Positions 44,473 through 52,967 of a stretch of DNA of 64,000 bases are shown piece by piece (the stretch's first letter is position 1; the number at the start of each line of letters is the position of its first letter). This DNA is from JAJYKN01 sp035516155 (lineage in GTDB: Bacteria > Nitrospirota > UBA9217). The notes beneath the pieces were generated by a model that did no database searches, was not told the origin of the DNA, and saw nothing but the letters and a program-made list of their open reading frames with translations. The DNA lies in contig DATJAP010000021.1 in NCBI GenBank assembly GCA_035516155.1, forward strand, positions 98,513-162,512, read 5' to 3'. The position numbers and the translations under genes were made by a program.

Positions 44473-45360
44473 TCAACGATCATCGTCATTTATGTTTTTT
44501 GACTGAATGACAAGGTAGCCGGAAAAAAGAATCAGTATGCCACCGAGCAGGGCGGTTAAAGCTGGCGTTTCAGAGAGGAGCAGATAGGCCATCGGGATCG
44601 CTGACAGCGGCTCCATATACCCTAGTATGGCAGCGTACTGCGCCATCACCTTCCTGAGCGCATGGTAGTAAAGCAGCGGCGCGAGCGTTGAGTGCAACAA
44701 TCCCGTAATCGTCAGGAGAGCCAGAAGGCGAAGGTTCAGGTGATATGTGCTAAGAAACGCCGCTGGTGCGAGTACGAGTGTTGTAATCCAGAGCAGAACG
44801 ACTATCGCCTTGTGATGCATCAGCATCCTGCTTAATTTTCTTGAAAAGAGGATAATGAAGGCATATGCTACTCCGGAGACCGTGCCGGCGATAAAGCCGG
44901 ACCGGTGAGGCTCGCCGGTACTCAAACCTCCATTAGCAACAACGATCAGAACCATGCCGAACAGCGCGATGGGCAGTGAGAGGATGGTCACCTTTTGCAG
45001 ACGTTCAGAGATAACAAACGGTGCGAGGAGAGCTACAAACAGGGGGGCTGTATAGTGGGTGAAAACCGCATTTGCCACCGTCGTATGACCTAATGCGTAA
45101 AAATAGCTGATGTTGTTTGTAATGGATGAAAGCGCAAGCAGACCGAAGATCCACCAGACTTTCGAAACGCCCCCCAGACTCAGTTCTCCCCGAAAAGCCA
45201 GGATCGCCGGCACTGAAAAGCTTGCGATCAGGGACGTGTAAAATAAAACGATGACGGGCGGCAGGGCCAGCCAGCGGATAATCGGGCCCCACGTGCTCCA
45301 GATCAGCATCGCGGCAATGATTTTGAGGTAGTTGTTCATTAAAAAAGGGTCAAGAGCCAT
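44473..45360 (-). CDS. EamA/DMT-family transporter
   Basis: An integral membrane protein of 295 residues with about ten helices and two internally similar EamA halves (TVANAVFTHYTAPLF and the later LLHSTLAPLLYYHALRK, GYMEPLSAIPMAYLLL). Drug/metabolite transporters of this type export or import small metabolites; the substrate cannot be told. The ATG at 45339 (MNNYLKIIAAML) is an equally plausible start, since the first seven codons of the longer form lie in a repeat. It is downstream of metK-ahcY on the same strand. Confidence 0.82.
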   Translation of the reverse strand: MALDPFLMNNYLKIIAAMLIWSTWGPIIRWLALPPVIVLFYTSLIASFSVPAILAFRGELSLGGVSKVWWIFGLLALSSITNNISYFYALGHTTVANAVFTHYTAPLFVALLAPFVISERLQKVTILSLPIALFGMVLIVVANGGLSTGEPHRSGFIAGTVSGVAYAFIILFSRKLSRMLMHHKAIVVLLWITTLVLAPAAFLSTYHLNLRLLALLTITGLLHSTLAPLLYYHALRKVMAQYAAILGYMEPLSAIPMAYLLLSETPALTALLGGILILFSGYLVIQSKNINDDDR

Positions 45361-45447
45361 GGGTCAAGGGTAATGGCCTAAAAACAAGATGCTGTTTCGC
45401 ATCCTGCTTTATGCTCTCTTGACCCCCGTCCCTTGACCCTTGACCCC
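45347..45447. repeat. Inverted array of GGGTCAAG-type short repeats
   Basis: GGGTCAAG (45347-45354) and GGGTCAAGGG (45361-45370) on the left face CTTGACCC (45418-45425) and a double CCCTTGACCCTTGACCCC (45430-45447) on the right. A small hairpin GATGC/GCATC (45388-45403) is near the centre. The array could fold into a long cruciform or RNA hairpin between ahcY and the transporter gene. Confidence 0.75.
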
Positions 45448-45488
45448 GGTTCTTTCTTTTGATCCCAGTCCTTCGGTTTTTTTCGCTT

Positions 45489-46745
45489 CTACGTTCCCAT
45501 CTCCCACGACTCAAGATATTGCTTCTGCTCAGAAGTCAGCCTGTCGATCTTCACACCCATGGCATTCAGTTTGAGCCTGGCAATTTCCTTGTCTATGTTT
45601 CCGGGAACAGGATAGACCTGTTTCTTTAGTTTCTTGGCGTTTTTCAGCATATACTCAGCTGAAAGGGCTTGATTGGCGAAGCTCATGTCCATGACGCTTG
45701 ACGGATGTCCTTCAGCCGAGGCGAGATTGATCAGCCGCCCCTCGCCCAGGATATTGATCTTTTTTCCATTCGGCATTGTGAATTCCTCGACAAACTCGCG
45801 GATAACCCGTTTTTTCTTCTTCATCTTATCAAGGGTTTCTAGGTCAATCTCAACGTTGAAATGGCCGGTGTTGCATACGATGGCCCCATCCTTCATGGCA
45901 CGGAAGTGCTCCTTCCGTATAACCTTGATGTCTCCGGTAACTGTTACAAAGATATCACCGATCCGGGCTGCTTCGATCATCGGCATGACCCGATAGCCGT
46001 CCATCACCGCTTCAATGGACTTGAGCGGATCGATCTCGGTCACGATGACATTCGCTCCCATGCCCTTGGCCCGCATGGCAAGCCCTCTGCCGCACCAGCC
46101 GTAACCGGCCACGACGAAAACCGAGCCGGCCAACAGCCGGTTTGTTGCACGAATGACGCCGTCGATGGTGGATTGGCCCGTCCCATAGCGATTATCGAAG
46201 AAGTGCTTTGTCTGGGCGTCGTTCACGGCGACGATAGGATATTTGAGCACTCCGGTATTCGCCATGCTGCGCAGACGGATCACGCCGGTCGTCGTTTCCT
46301 CTGTCCCGCCGATGACTCCCGGGAGAAGGTCCTTTCTCTTCGTATGAAGCACGGACACAACGTCCGCGCCGTCATCCATGGTCATCATCGGTTTGATATC
46401 GAGCGACGACATAATATGTTTGTAGTAAGTTTTGCCGTCCTCGCCCTTGATTGCAAAGGTGGGGATCTTGTCGTGCTTGACGAGCGAAGCAGCAACGTCA
46501 TCCTGTGTTGAGAGCGGGTTCGAGGCGCACAGGACTACTTCAGCGCCGCCTGCCTTGAGCGTCTGCATCAGCGAAGCTGTCTCGGTGGTCACGTGCAGGC
46601 ATGCAGTCAGTCGGATGCCCTTCAGGGGCTTTTCTTTTTCAAAACGTTTCCTGATGAGGTTCAGGACGGGCATACTCTGGTTGGCCCATTCGATGCGCAG
46701 CTTTCCTTTGTCGGCAAGTCCGATGTCCTTGATATCGTATTTCAT
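45489..46745 (-). CDS. ahcY: Adenosylhomocysteinase AhcY
   Basis: NAD-dependent hydrolysis of S-adenosylhomocysteine to adenosine and homocysteine. Features: CLHVTTETASLMQTL, DDGADVV, GGTEETTTGV, the NAD-binding GYGWCGRGLAMRAKGMGA, and the C-terminal QVYPVPGNIDKEIARLKL. It is 418 residues, the compact form. It lies 35 bases after metK, completing SAM formation and recycling in one operon. Several SAM-using enzymes are encoded in this same window. Confidence 0.95.
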   Translation of the reverse strand: MKYDIKDIGLADKGKLRIEWANQSMPVLNLIRKRFEKEKPLKGIRLTACLHVTTETASLMQTLKAGGAEVVLCASNPLSTQDDVAASLVKHDKIPTFAIKGEDGKTYYKHIMSSLDIKPMMTMDDGADVVSVLHTKRKDLLPGVIGGTEETTTGVIRLRSMANTGVLKYPIVAVNDAQTKHFFDNRYGTGQSTIDGVIRATNRLLAGSVFVVAGYGWCGRGLAMRAKGMGANVIVTEIDPLKSIEAVMDGYRVMPMIEAARIGDIFVTVTGDIKVIRKEHFRAMKDGAIVCNTGHFNVEIDLETLDKMKKKKRVIREFVEEFTMPNGKKINILGEGRLINLASAEGHPSSVMDMSFANQALSAEYMLKNAKKLKKQVYPVPGNIDKEIARLKLNAMGVKIDRLTSEQKQYLESWEMGT

Positions 46746-46780
46746 CCATTCTCCTTGGTTTGGGTTATCTCTATTCAGAA

Positions 46781-47938
46781 TTAAAGCCCTGCGTCCTTCT
46801 TAAGGGTGGCAGCCTTGTCAGTCTGCTCCCAGGTGAATTCGGGCTCGTTTCTGCCGAAGTGTCCATAAGCCGCGGTTTTCTTGTAAATGGGCCTCCTCAA
46901 ATTGAGCGTCGTCATGATCCCCTTGGGCGTCATGTCGAAATTCTTTCTGATGATCTGAACGAGTTTTTCATAGGCAACCTTGCCGGTCCCGAAATCATCC
47001 ACATGGATCGATACCGGTTCGGGAACGCCGATGGCGTAAGCGAGCTGGACTTCGCATTCACCAGCTATGCCTGCCGCCACAATATTCTTGGCAACGTAGC
47101 GGGCCATATACGATGCCGAGCGGTCAACTTTAGTCGGGTCTTTGCCCGAGAAACAACCGCCGCCATGGCTTCCTACGCCGCCGTAGGTGTCCACAATGAT
47201 CTTGCGGCCAGTGAGACCAGTGTCACCCATGGGTCCGCCCGTCACAAATCTGCCCGTGGGATTGATGTGGTAGACGATGGACTTTTCGTCAAGAAGATTT
47301 TTAGGGACCACCGGCAAGATCACTTTCTCGATAACGTCCCTGCGCAGATCCTTGAGGTCGACATCGGGGCTGTGCTGGCTGGATACCACGATCGTATGGA
47401 GCTTGTACGGTTTCCCATCGCGATATTCAATGGTCACCTGGGACTTTCCGTCAGGCCTGAGATAAGGCAGTATCTCCTTCTTTCTTACTTCCGAAAGCCG
47501 TCGCGTAAGCTTGTGAGCGAGCATGATCGTCATGGGCATGAGTTCGGGAGTCTCGTCGCAGGCATACCCGAACATCAGGCCCTGATCCCCGGCCCCGCCG
47601 GTGTCTACGCCCATGGCAATGTCGGGCGACTGGGAGTGGACGGACGTGATGACCGCACAGGTTTCCGCGTCAAAACCATACTTGGCTCGGACGTACCCGA
47701 TTTCCTTGATGGTTTGGCGGACGATATCCGGGATTTCGACATACCCCTTGGTAGTGATCTCACCTGCAACCATGGCAAGGCCAGTAGTGAGAAGCGTCTC
47801 GCAGGCAACGCGGCTCATGGGATCCACAGTCAATATCGCGTCAAGAACAGCGTCGGAAATCTGGTCGGCTATTTTGTCTGGATGTCCCTCGGTAACCGAT
47901 TCCGAGGTAAAAAGATAATTCTTGGTGCAGCTGCTCAT
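46781..47938 (-). CDS. metK: S-adenosylmethionine synthetase MetK
   Basis: Makes SAM from methionine and ATP. Signature elements are EGHPDKIADQISDAVLDAIL near the N-terminus, the GDQGLMFGYACDETPE loop and GGGCFSGKDPTKVDRSASY. The length (385 residues) is normal. AGGAGG precedes the ATG, and a strong promoter is close upstream. The 34-base leader is too short to hold a SAM riboswitch. Confidence 0.96.
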   Translation of the reverse strand: MSSCTKNYLFTSESVTEGHPDKIADQISDAVLDAILTVDPMSRVACETLLTTGLAMVAGEITTKGYVEIPDIVRQTIKEIGYVRAKYGFDAETCAVITSVHSQSPDIAMGVDTGGAGDQGLMFGYACDETPELMPMTIMLAHKLTRRLSEVRKKEILPYLRPDGKSQVTIEYRDGKPYKLHTIVVSSQHSPDVDLKDLRRDVIEKVILPVVPKNLLDEKSIVYHINPTGRFVTGGPMGDTGLTGRKIIVDTYGGVGSHGGGCFSGKDPTKVDRSASYMARYVAKNIVAAGIAGECEVQLAYAIGVPEPVSIHVDDFGTGKVAYEKLVQIIRKNFDMTPKGIMTTLNLRRPIYKKTAAYGHFGRNEPEFTWEQTDKAATLKKDAGL

Positions 47939-47978
47939 CTGGTTTCCTCCTGGCCTTTAAGACCGTAAAAATTTTGTT

Positions 47979-48006
47979 TTTATAGCATAGATGCCAATTT
48001 TGTCAA
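47979..48006 (-). promoter_or_regulatory. Promoter of metK-ahcY
   Basis: Minus strand: TTGACA (48006-48001), 16 bases, TATAAA (47984-47979). It is one of the strongest sigma-70-type promoters in the window, ~34 bases from the metK ATG. Confidence 0.7.
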
Positions 48007-48255
48007 GGGAAAATATCACCTTACGAGAGATTCAGCGATACTGCATCGAAGCCGTAAGAGCCACGGGCAGGCTTGAAGAATACATTAACCGGACCAACAT
48101 TTCAACATGTTTTTTCGTAGTCCGATGCCGCTCTGTGCCGATATTAGGCTTACAGTTCACCTGGCCTGCGCAGTGAATGATGCAGTCAGGACGACTGGAA
48201 TAATTTCCCCCATTTTCACCCTATTAAGAGTCTGTAGGAACCGGCGGAGGTTCAA

Positions 48256-48428
48256 TTGAAATTTCTCAATACTCCACTCAAGGACCTCACGGGGTGGAAA
48301 ACCTATTTCGGATTGCCGATGCGGACATCAACGAGAAAGACGCAAATTATTGGAGGCTTTTCGGAAACATGATTTTCTTTCGTCATTTTGCAGGCGTGGA
48401 CAGATATTTTGCCTGGGGCAGGAGATAG
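48256..48428 (+). pseudogene. Possible HDOD-domain gene fragment with a frameshift
   Basis: In the 576-base gap between metK and the DUF3426 gene. After GGAGG, a TTG-start frame reads KFLNTPLKDLTGWKTYF, like the start of HDOD signalling proteins. It then diverges, while the overlapping frame continues RIADADINEKDANYWRLF and stops at 48428. Joined by a one-base shift near 48305, the two pieces resemble ~25 N-terminal residues of that family. The rest of the domain is missing. The match is short, so this is tentative. The remaining gap holds only the metK promoter. Confidence 0.3.
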
Positions 48429-48514
48429 CTCTTCTTATAAAAAAGGGGGACCTCAATGATGTTCTTCATGATAGAATCCACCCTCCCGGGCCATCCGTGC
48501 TTTTTTCAGATTAC

Positions 48515-50284
48515 TTATTTGGTCTGGTCTTCCGTCTCTTTGGACAAACGCGCCGGATCGAAGGGTTGCAGTGTGGCACTAAAGCTTGTGATGCCGGCAG
48601 GCGGCTGAAGGTAACGGATCTCGAAGGGAACCTTGTCCTCTGGCGGGATGACCGTACCCTGCCCCCGAAGAGCATTTGCTTTCATTTCTTGGACATGTTC
48701 TCCGCGTTTGGCGAGAATGGCGTAATCGCTCGGAGAATAAAGCTGTTTTCCGCTCAACAGCTTTATTTTGTTTATTACTGTTCCCTTAGCATCGTAGATA
48801 TCTACAACAACCAACCATGCCGGCTGCGGCTTGTCCGTTGAATTTTCAACAACCCCCGATATCAGCAGATCACCATTCGGCTCCAGAGATCCCACTGCAT
48901 TCGTGATACGCAACCCTTCCGCCGAGATCATATGAGCAGCGGAATCATTGGATGATGGCGCTGGTGACCGCAGGAACATATATGCGCCGAAACCGCCCAA
49001 GACCAGAATAATGATCGCGGCTACCATAATTATTGCCTTGTTGCCGGATCGGGGAGATTTAGTCGGTGACGCTCCTAACACGGCAGAGGACGATGGGCGA
49101 TGAGAAGATTCTTTCTTTAATGCCTGTGCAGCGGGAACCACAGCCGGGCTGGTCCGACGCGACGGTTGTGATCCGGTCTTGAACGGGGGAACATTCTGAG
49201 CAGGTTGATGCCGAGCAGTGGGAATTACAGCCGGTTTCGGCTCCGAGGGGGTCTCCGGTTGAGCCACTCCTGACGGCATTACTGCAGCCTTTGTTTCCTG
49301 TTCTGGCTTTTGATCATGCTGAGCTATGCTTGGCGTTTCGCTTTGCGATGTGCTGACCGGCGTCCGCTCAGCTGCTACTGCTGCTGGTTCCACAGCCATT
49401 TCTGTTTTCGGTTCCTGTTGAGGTTCCGGCTGTCGTTCCAGTTCCAGCTGAGCAGCCTCTGCTTTTTCGACCGCCATTGTGACAACAGGTTCCGGTTCAG
49501 CTGCAGCAACCGGCTCCTTAACTGTCTCGGCATCCGGTTTCAGGTGAGGCTCAGGCTTTTGCCCGGGCGCAGGTTGAGCCGCCTCAATGGCCTCGCCGAC
49601 CGCTGCAACCCCCGGCTGCGGCTCAGGTTCCGCAACCTGCATTGTCAAAGTCTCTGTGTCCGGCTGAGGTTCAGGCTGCTGCTCAAAAGCAGGATGGACA
49701 TCCTCCCTGACGGCTAAGGCCGGCGTCATACCCGGTTCCGGCTCAGCCATTTCAACTGTCATTGCTGTTGTCATAGTTTCTGATTCAGGCATTTTCTCCT
49801 GTTCAGGCCGGGCAATATCAGACTTCTCGCTCTGCAATTCGGTCTGGGGGGGTAATTCCGGCTTACGCGCTGGAAGTGGCTCAGCTTGAGAAGCAGGATT
49901 GTCAAAGGGGGAACGATCTGCCTGGGATGGCTCTTCTTTTTCGTGGAGGAAATCAGGAATTGGAGACTTCGGAAAATCATCACTAACCGTTGTTTCCACG
50001 GTCGGCTCAGTGGCCGCTTTTCCCGGGGCCATATCCGGTGTTGTTGCAGCTTCAGTGGTTTGCGCCACAACCAATCCAATGTCAGATGTTGCGTGACTGG
50101 GCTTCTGCTCGAACAGATCTAATGCGGAAACAGCGGATTTAGATAACGTATAGGTCGAAAATTCCTCTCTGGTGATTCTCACATATGCGCCGCAGCGTGT
50201 GCAAACGAATTTGATGCCCTTGCCACTGATCTTATCGTCGGAGACACGGAAAAGCTTATGACAATTTCCACACCGGACTTCCAT
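48515..50284 (-). CDS. Zinc-ribbon protein with Pro/Glu-rich linker and DUF3426 domain
   Basis: A 589-residue protein. N-terminal MJ0042-type zinc ribbon (VRCGNCHKLFRV and FVCTRCGAYVRI), a very long Pro/Glu/Ala-rich linker (~60-400) with repeats such as AEPEPQ and QPEPQ, one transmembrane helix (AIIMVAAIIILVLGGFGAYM, ~415-437), and a C-terminal domain (~455-580) like DUF3426 (GVVENSTDKPQPAWLVVVDIYD). The ribbon would be cytoplasmic and DUF3426 periplasmic. The CxxCH here is part of the ribbon, not a heme site. Role unknown. Confidence 0.8.
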   Translation of the reverse strand: MEVRCGNCHKLFRVSDDKISGKGIKFVCTRCGAYVRITREEFSTYTLSKSAVSALDLFEQKPSHATSDIGLVVAQTTEAATTPDMAPGKAATEPTVETTVSDDFPKSPIPDFLHEKEEPSQADRSPFDNPASQAEPLPARKPELPPQTELQSEKSDIARPEQEKMPESETMTTAMTVEMAEPEPGMTPALAVREDVHPAFEQQPEPQPDTETLTMQVAEPEPQPGVAAVGEAIEAAQPAPGQKPEPHLKPDAETVKEPVAAAEPEPVVTMAVEKAEAAQLELERQPEPQQEPKTEMAVEPAAVAAERTPVSTSQSETPSIAQHDQKPEQETKAAVMPSGVAQPETPSEPKPAVIPTARHQPAQNVPPFKTGSQPSRRTSPAVVPAAQALKKESSHRPSSSAVLGASPTKSPRSGNKAIIMVAAIIILVLGGFGAYMFLRSPAPSSNDSAAHMISAEGLRITNAVGSLEPNGDLLISGVVENSTDKPQPAWLVVVDIYDAKGTVINKIKLLSGKQLYSPSDYAILAKRGEHVQEMKANALRGQGTVIPPEDKVPFEIRYLQPPAGITSFSATLQPFDPARLSKETEDQTK

Positions 50285-50436
50285 CCTGCACTGCCTCCTT
50301 GAGAAATAACTCAGTCGAATTTACGATATCAAATCCTGGAGCGATCCATAGACGCTTCTCCCGATCCCCGCATCTCGCATCCGGTTGACGTCTTCTTTCT
50401 CATTTGTGCTATTGTAATATATTTTAAAAAAATTAT

Positions 50437-50634
50437 CTACTTCTCTGAAGTATTTTTTTTGCCCTCATCCTCTGCGGGGAGATCCTTCTTTTCCCCGGGA
50501 ATGCGATACTCGTCGGAAGCCCATTTCCCCAAATCTATAAGTCTGCAGCGTTCTGAACAGAAAGGGCGGAACGGATTATTTTCCCAAGCTGCTTTTTTCC
50601 TACATATCGGGCAGTATGTATGTCTTTCTTCCAT
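50437..50634 (-). CDS. yacG: YacG zinc-finger protein (gyrase inhibitor family)
   Basis: A 65-residue protein with four zinc ligands, CPICRKKAAW and PFCSERCRLIDLGKW, followed by ASDEYRIPGEK, the full YacG signature. In E. coli YacG binds GyrB and inhibits DNA gyrase. It usually neighbours coaE, but here it lies between btuB and the DUF3426 gene as a small stand-alone gene. Confidence 0.88.
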   Translation of the reverse strand: MEERHTYCPICRKKAAWENNPFRPFCSERCRLIDLGKWASDEYRIPGEKKDLPAEDEGKKNTSEK

Positions 50635-50779
50635 CGATTGTGCCTGTCCTCTCGCCTGATAAGGATTGCCGCAATGTCTCTGTCATAGATCGTCCCAGGC
50701 GGCTGGGATAACCCCAATTACTGGCAACGGGAGGTACGGATAACGCCGCCTTTTGCTTGCCCTCCGTGGCAGCGTGACA

Positions 50780-52627
50780 CTAAAATCTGAACGTCAATCC
50801 TGCATAAATTTCCGTTGGAGGCATAGGATATTCTGCGATTACCTCATATGATCGGTTTGTGAGGTTCTTAATCCCCATAAAGAGGTCTGTTGTCAGGTAC
50901 GATCCGAAGGCAAGCGTTTGTATTACCTTTGCATCCACGACTATGTAATGTGACGATGGATTTGCTGTTGGAGCAGGTTGGAGGTAGTTTCTGACATAAC
51001 GTCCTTCGATATAAAAATTCGTTTTTTTCGGCAACGTTATGTTTACATTGCTCTTAAGCTGCTCTGCAGGGACGCCGGGGACATAGCCTCCTGTATCTTC
51101 ATCCTTGGGATTCAAATACGTGTAGTTGACCGCCCAGGTAAGAGCATCAAAAAAGGTGAATTTAGCTTCCGCTTCGAACCCCGAGATGCGAGCGGTGCCG
51201 ACGTTCAAGGGACTGTATATGAATGTGATTGGATCCGGTTCCCAGACTATCAGGTCTTTGACATGACGATCAAAAACCGTAAATTTGAGCACCCGTCCCT
51301 TCCCAAGGGACTGTTCGACTCCTCCTTCATATTCCACAGAGGTTTCAGGCTTGAGATTTGGATTGCCTTGCTCAAAACCATCAAAGGCCCAATAAAGGTC
51401 TTCCAACGTCGGCGCCCTGAAGGCCCTCCCTACCGAAGCCCTGAATGTCGTTCCTGTAGAAGCCATGAGATAGCGAGCGCTGGCTTTAGGATCAAACTCG
51501 CCGCCATAGACCGAATGGTCGTCGTACCTGCCTCCCAGAATAAGGATGAACGGTTGGCCGAGCGAAATCTCGTCTTGAATATATCCTGCCGTGAGAGACG
51601 CTGAATGTTCCCCTGCAATGGTGCTTTCGAGATGATCGCCCTTTGCATCCACGCCCAGGGTCAAGAGATTCCAGGAGTTTGCAAGCAAGTTTGCTTGTAA
51701 TTCAACGCTATTCGAGGCGCTGATGTTACTGCTGTACGGGGGATTGTCAGGGTCGTTATAGAGGATCTTGTCCCTCGTATCATATACGCTTACGCGCATG
51801 TCCAGTTCCTTTGAGAACTTCACCTTATAGGTAAGCGCCGTATCAAAATAACGATCCCATTCACGCGCCAACGGGCTCGGAAATGCGATAGAACCTGGTA
51901 CGCCTATCGCCTTTTCTACGTAGTTCACCGTGGCCTCTAACGATGAATCCTTAGAGAAATCATAACCGAGCTTCGCTTCTGTTGTGGTCTTGTCAAGATC
52001 GCTGTTGATGCGGTAACCGCCGTCCTTTACTTCGTTCACTGAAAGGCTGTAATAAAACTTACCGATCCTGCCCGAATTATCTGCTCCGAGAGTCCAGTAT
52101 CCGTGACTTCCGCCTGCGCCGGTGATGGTAGATTCCAAGCCAGTTGGTTTTTTGGTAATTATGTTAACCACACCGCCCAATGCATCCGCTCCATATAAAG
52201 CGGAAGCAGGTCCCCGCACAATTTCAATTCTGTCGATTTGTTCGATCGAGATGGGAAGGACTGACATATCAAAACCGCCGGTGGCTGCCGAATTTAACCG
52301 TATCCCATCCAACAACACCAAAACCTGCTGATAGGTCGAACCTCTGATGCTGATGTCAACGATTGACCCAATCGGTCCGTAGTCGTTTACTTCGACACCC
52401 GTAGTTCTTTCAATGATCTCCGCCGCAGTCGTTGCATCGGATTTCCGAATTTCGTCAGCGGTAATGACCGTAACTGATTGAGTTATATCCTCTAACTCCT
52501 GTTCCGTTTTAGTGGCTGTAACAACGACCTCATTCAACTTCACGGGTGTCTCATCTGCTGATGCTGCATACGAGAACATGACTAAGTAACAAAATCCCAA
52601 AACAAATACTGCAATACGACTTTTCAT
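50780..52627 (-). CDS. btuB: TonB-dependent receptor, BtuB-like
   Basis: Outer-membrane barrel of 615 residues with signal peptide, TonB-box-like LNEVVVTATK, a plug domain (IRGSTYQQVLVLLDGIRLN, RGPASALYGADALGG) and a C-terminal strand ending in Phe (IYAGLTFRF). A cobalamin riboswitch immediately upstream makes vitamin B12 or another corrinoid the likely substrate. It works with BtuFCD encoded nearby. AAGGAG nine bases before the ATG sits right after the riboswitch. Confidence 0.9.
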   Translation of the reverse strand: MKSRIAVFVLGFCYLVMFSYAASADETPVKLNEVVVTATKTEQELEDITQSVTVITADEIRKSDATTAAEIIERTTGVEVNDYGPIGSIVDISIRGSTYQQVLVLLDGIRLNSAATGGFDMSVLPISIEQIDRIEIVRGPASALYGADALGGVVNIITKKPTGLESTITGAGGSHGYWTLGADNSGRIGKFYYSLSVNEVKDGGYRINSDLDKTTTEAKLGYDFSKDSSLEATVNYVEKAIGVPGSIAFPSPLAREWDRYFDTALTYKVKFSKELDMRVSVYDTRDKILYNDPDNPPYSSNISASNSVELQANLLANSWNLLTLGVDAKGDHLESTIAGEHSASLTAGYIQDEISLGQPFILILGGRYDDHSVYGGEFDPKASARYLMASTGTTFRASVGRAFRAPTLEDLYWAFDGFEQGNPNLKPETSVEYEGGVEQSLGKGRVLKFTVFDRHVKDLIVWEPDPITFIYSPLNVGTARISGFEAEAKFTFFDALTWAVNYTYLNPKDEDTGGYVPGVPAEQLKSNVNITLPKKTNFYIEGRYVRNYLQPAPTANPSSHYIVVDAKVIQTLAFGSYLTTDLFMGIKNLTNRSYEVIAEYPMPPTEIYAGLTFRF

Positions 52628-52659
52628 TATTTCATGCTCCTTCCATCGAGGTTGTGGAC

Positions 52660-52862
52660 ATGAAGAGGTCTCCTGGCTCAGGACTTCCTACTCACCGGCC
52701 TTCCCAGACGGGCCGCTCAAATTGCCTTAAGCTGTTGGGTCTGCTTAAAATGTTTGAACGACCGTATTCCAGTGGCATGCTCGGTTTTCGTTTCCATCAC
52801 AGTTGCGCGACAGCAGGGGAATTGCACCCCATTCCGCTTCCTCATTCCGGTTAAAGAATTCC
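52660..52862 (-). promoter_or_regulatory. Cobalamin riboswitch upstream of btuB
   Basis: Minus strand: GGGGTGCAATTCCCC (52830-52816), then GCAACTGTGATGG (52806-52794), the B12 box GCCACTGG (52776-52769) and the 3' AGCCAGGAGACC (52678-52667). These are the conserved core elements in order. Only ~40 bases remain before the btuB ATG, with the ribosome binding site just past the aptamer and no terminator, so control is probably translational. Confidence 0.9.
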
Positions 52863-52967
52863 GTTGCCTGACTAATCAACAGCGACTATGTATCTCCAGA
52901 CTGTTCCGGATTTACCGCAATCACCTCCTTTTAAAAACGTTTGGCACTGAGGGGCCACAACATTGAA

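Noticed and set aside
46760..47968. Long plus-strand frame of 402 codons over metK
   Set aside because: Antisense shadow of metK; composition is not protein-like and metK is unambiguous.
47939..47972. SAM riboswitch for metK
   Set aside because: The leader from the predicted start is only ~34 bases and shows none of the SAM riboswitch core motifs.
48515..50284. CxxCH in the DUF3426 protein as a heme site
   Set aside because: It is part of a four-Cys zinc ribbon at a cytoplasmic N-terminus without a signal peptide.
52690..52900. Open frame across the btuB riboswitch as a small protein
   Set aside because: Its sequence is dictated by conserved riboswitch elements.
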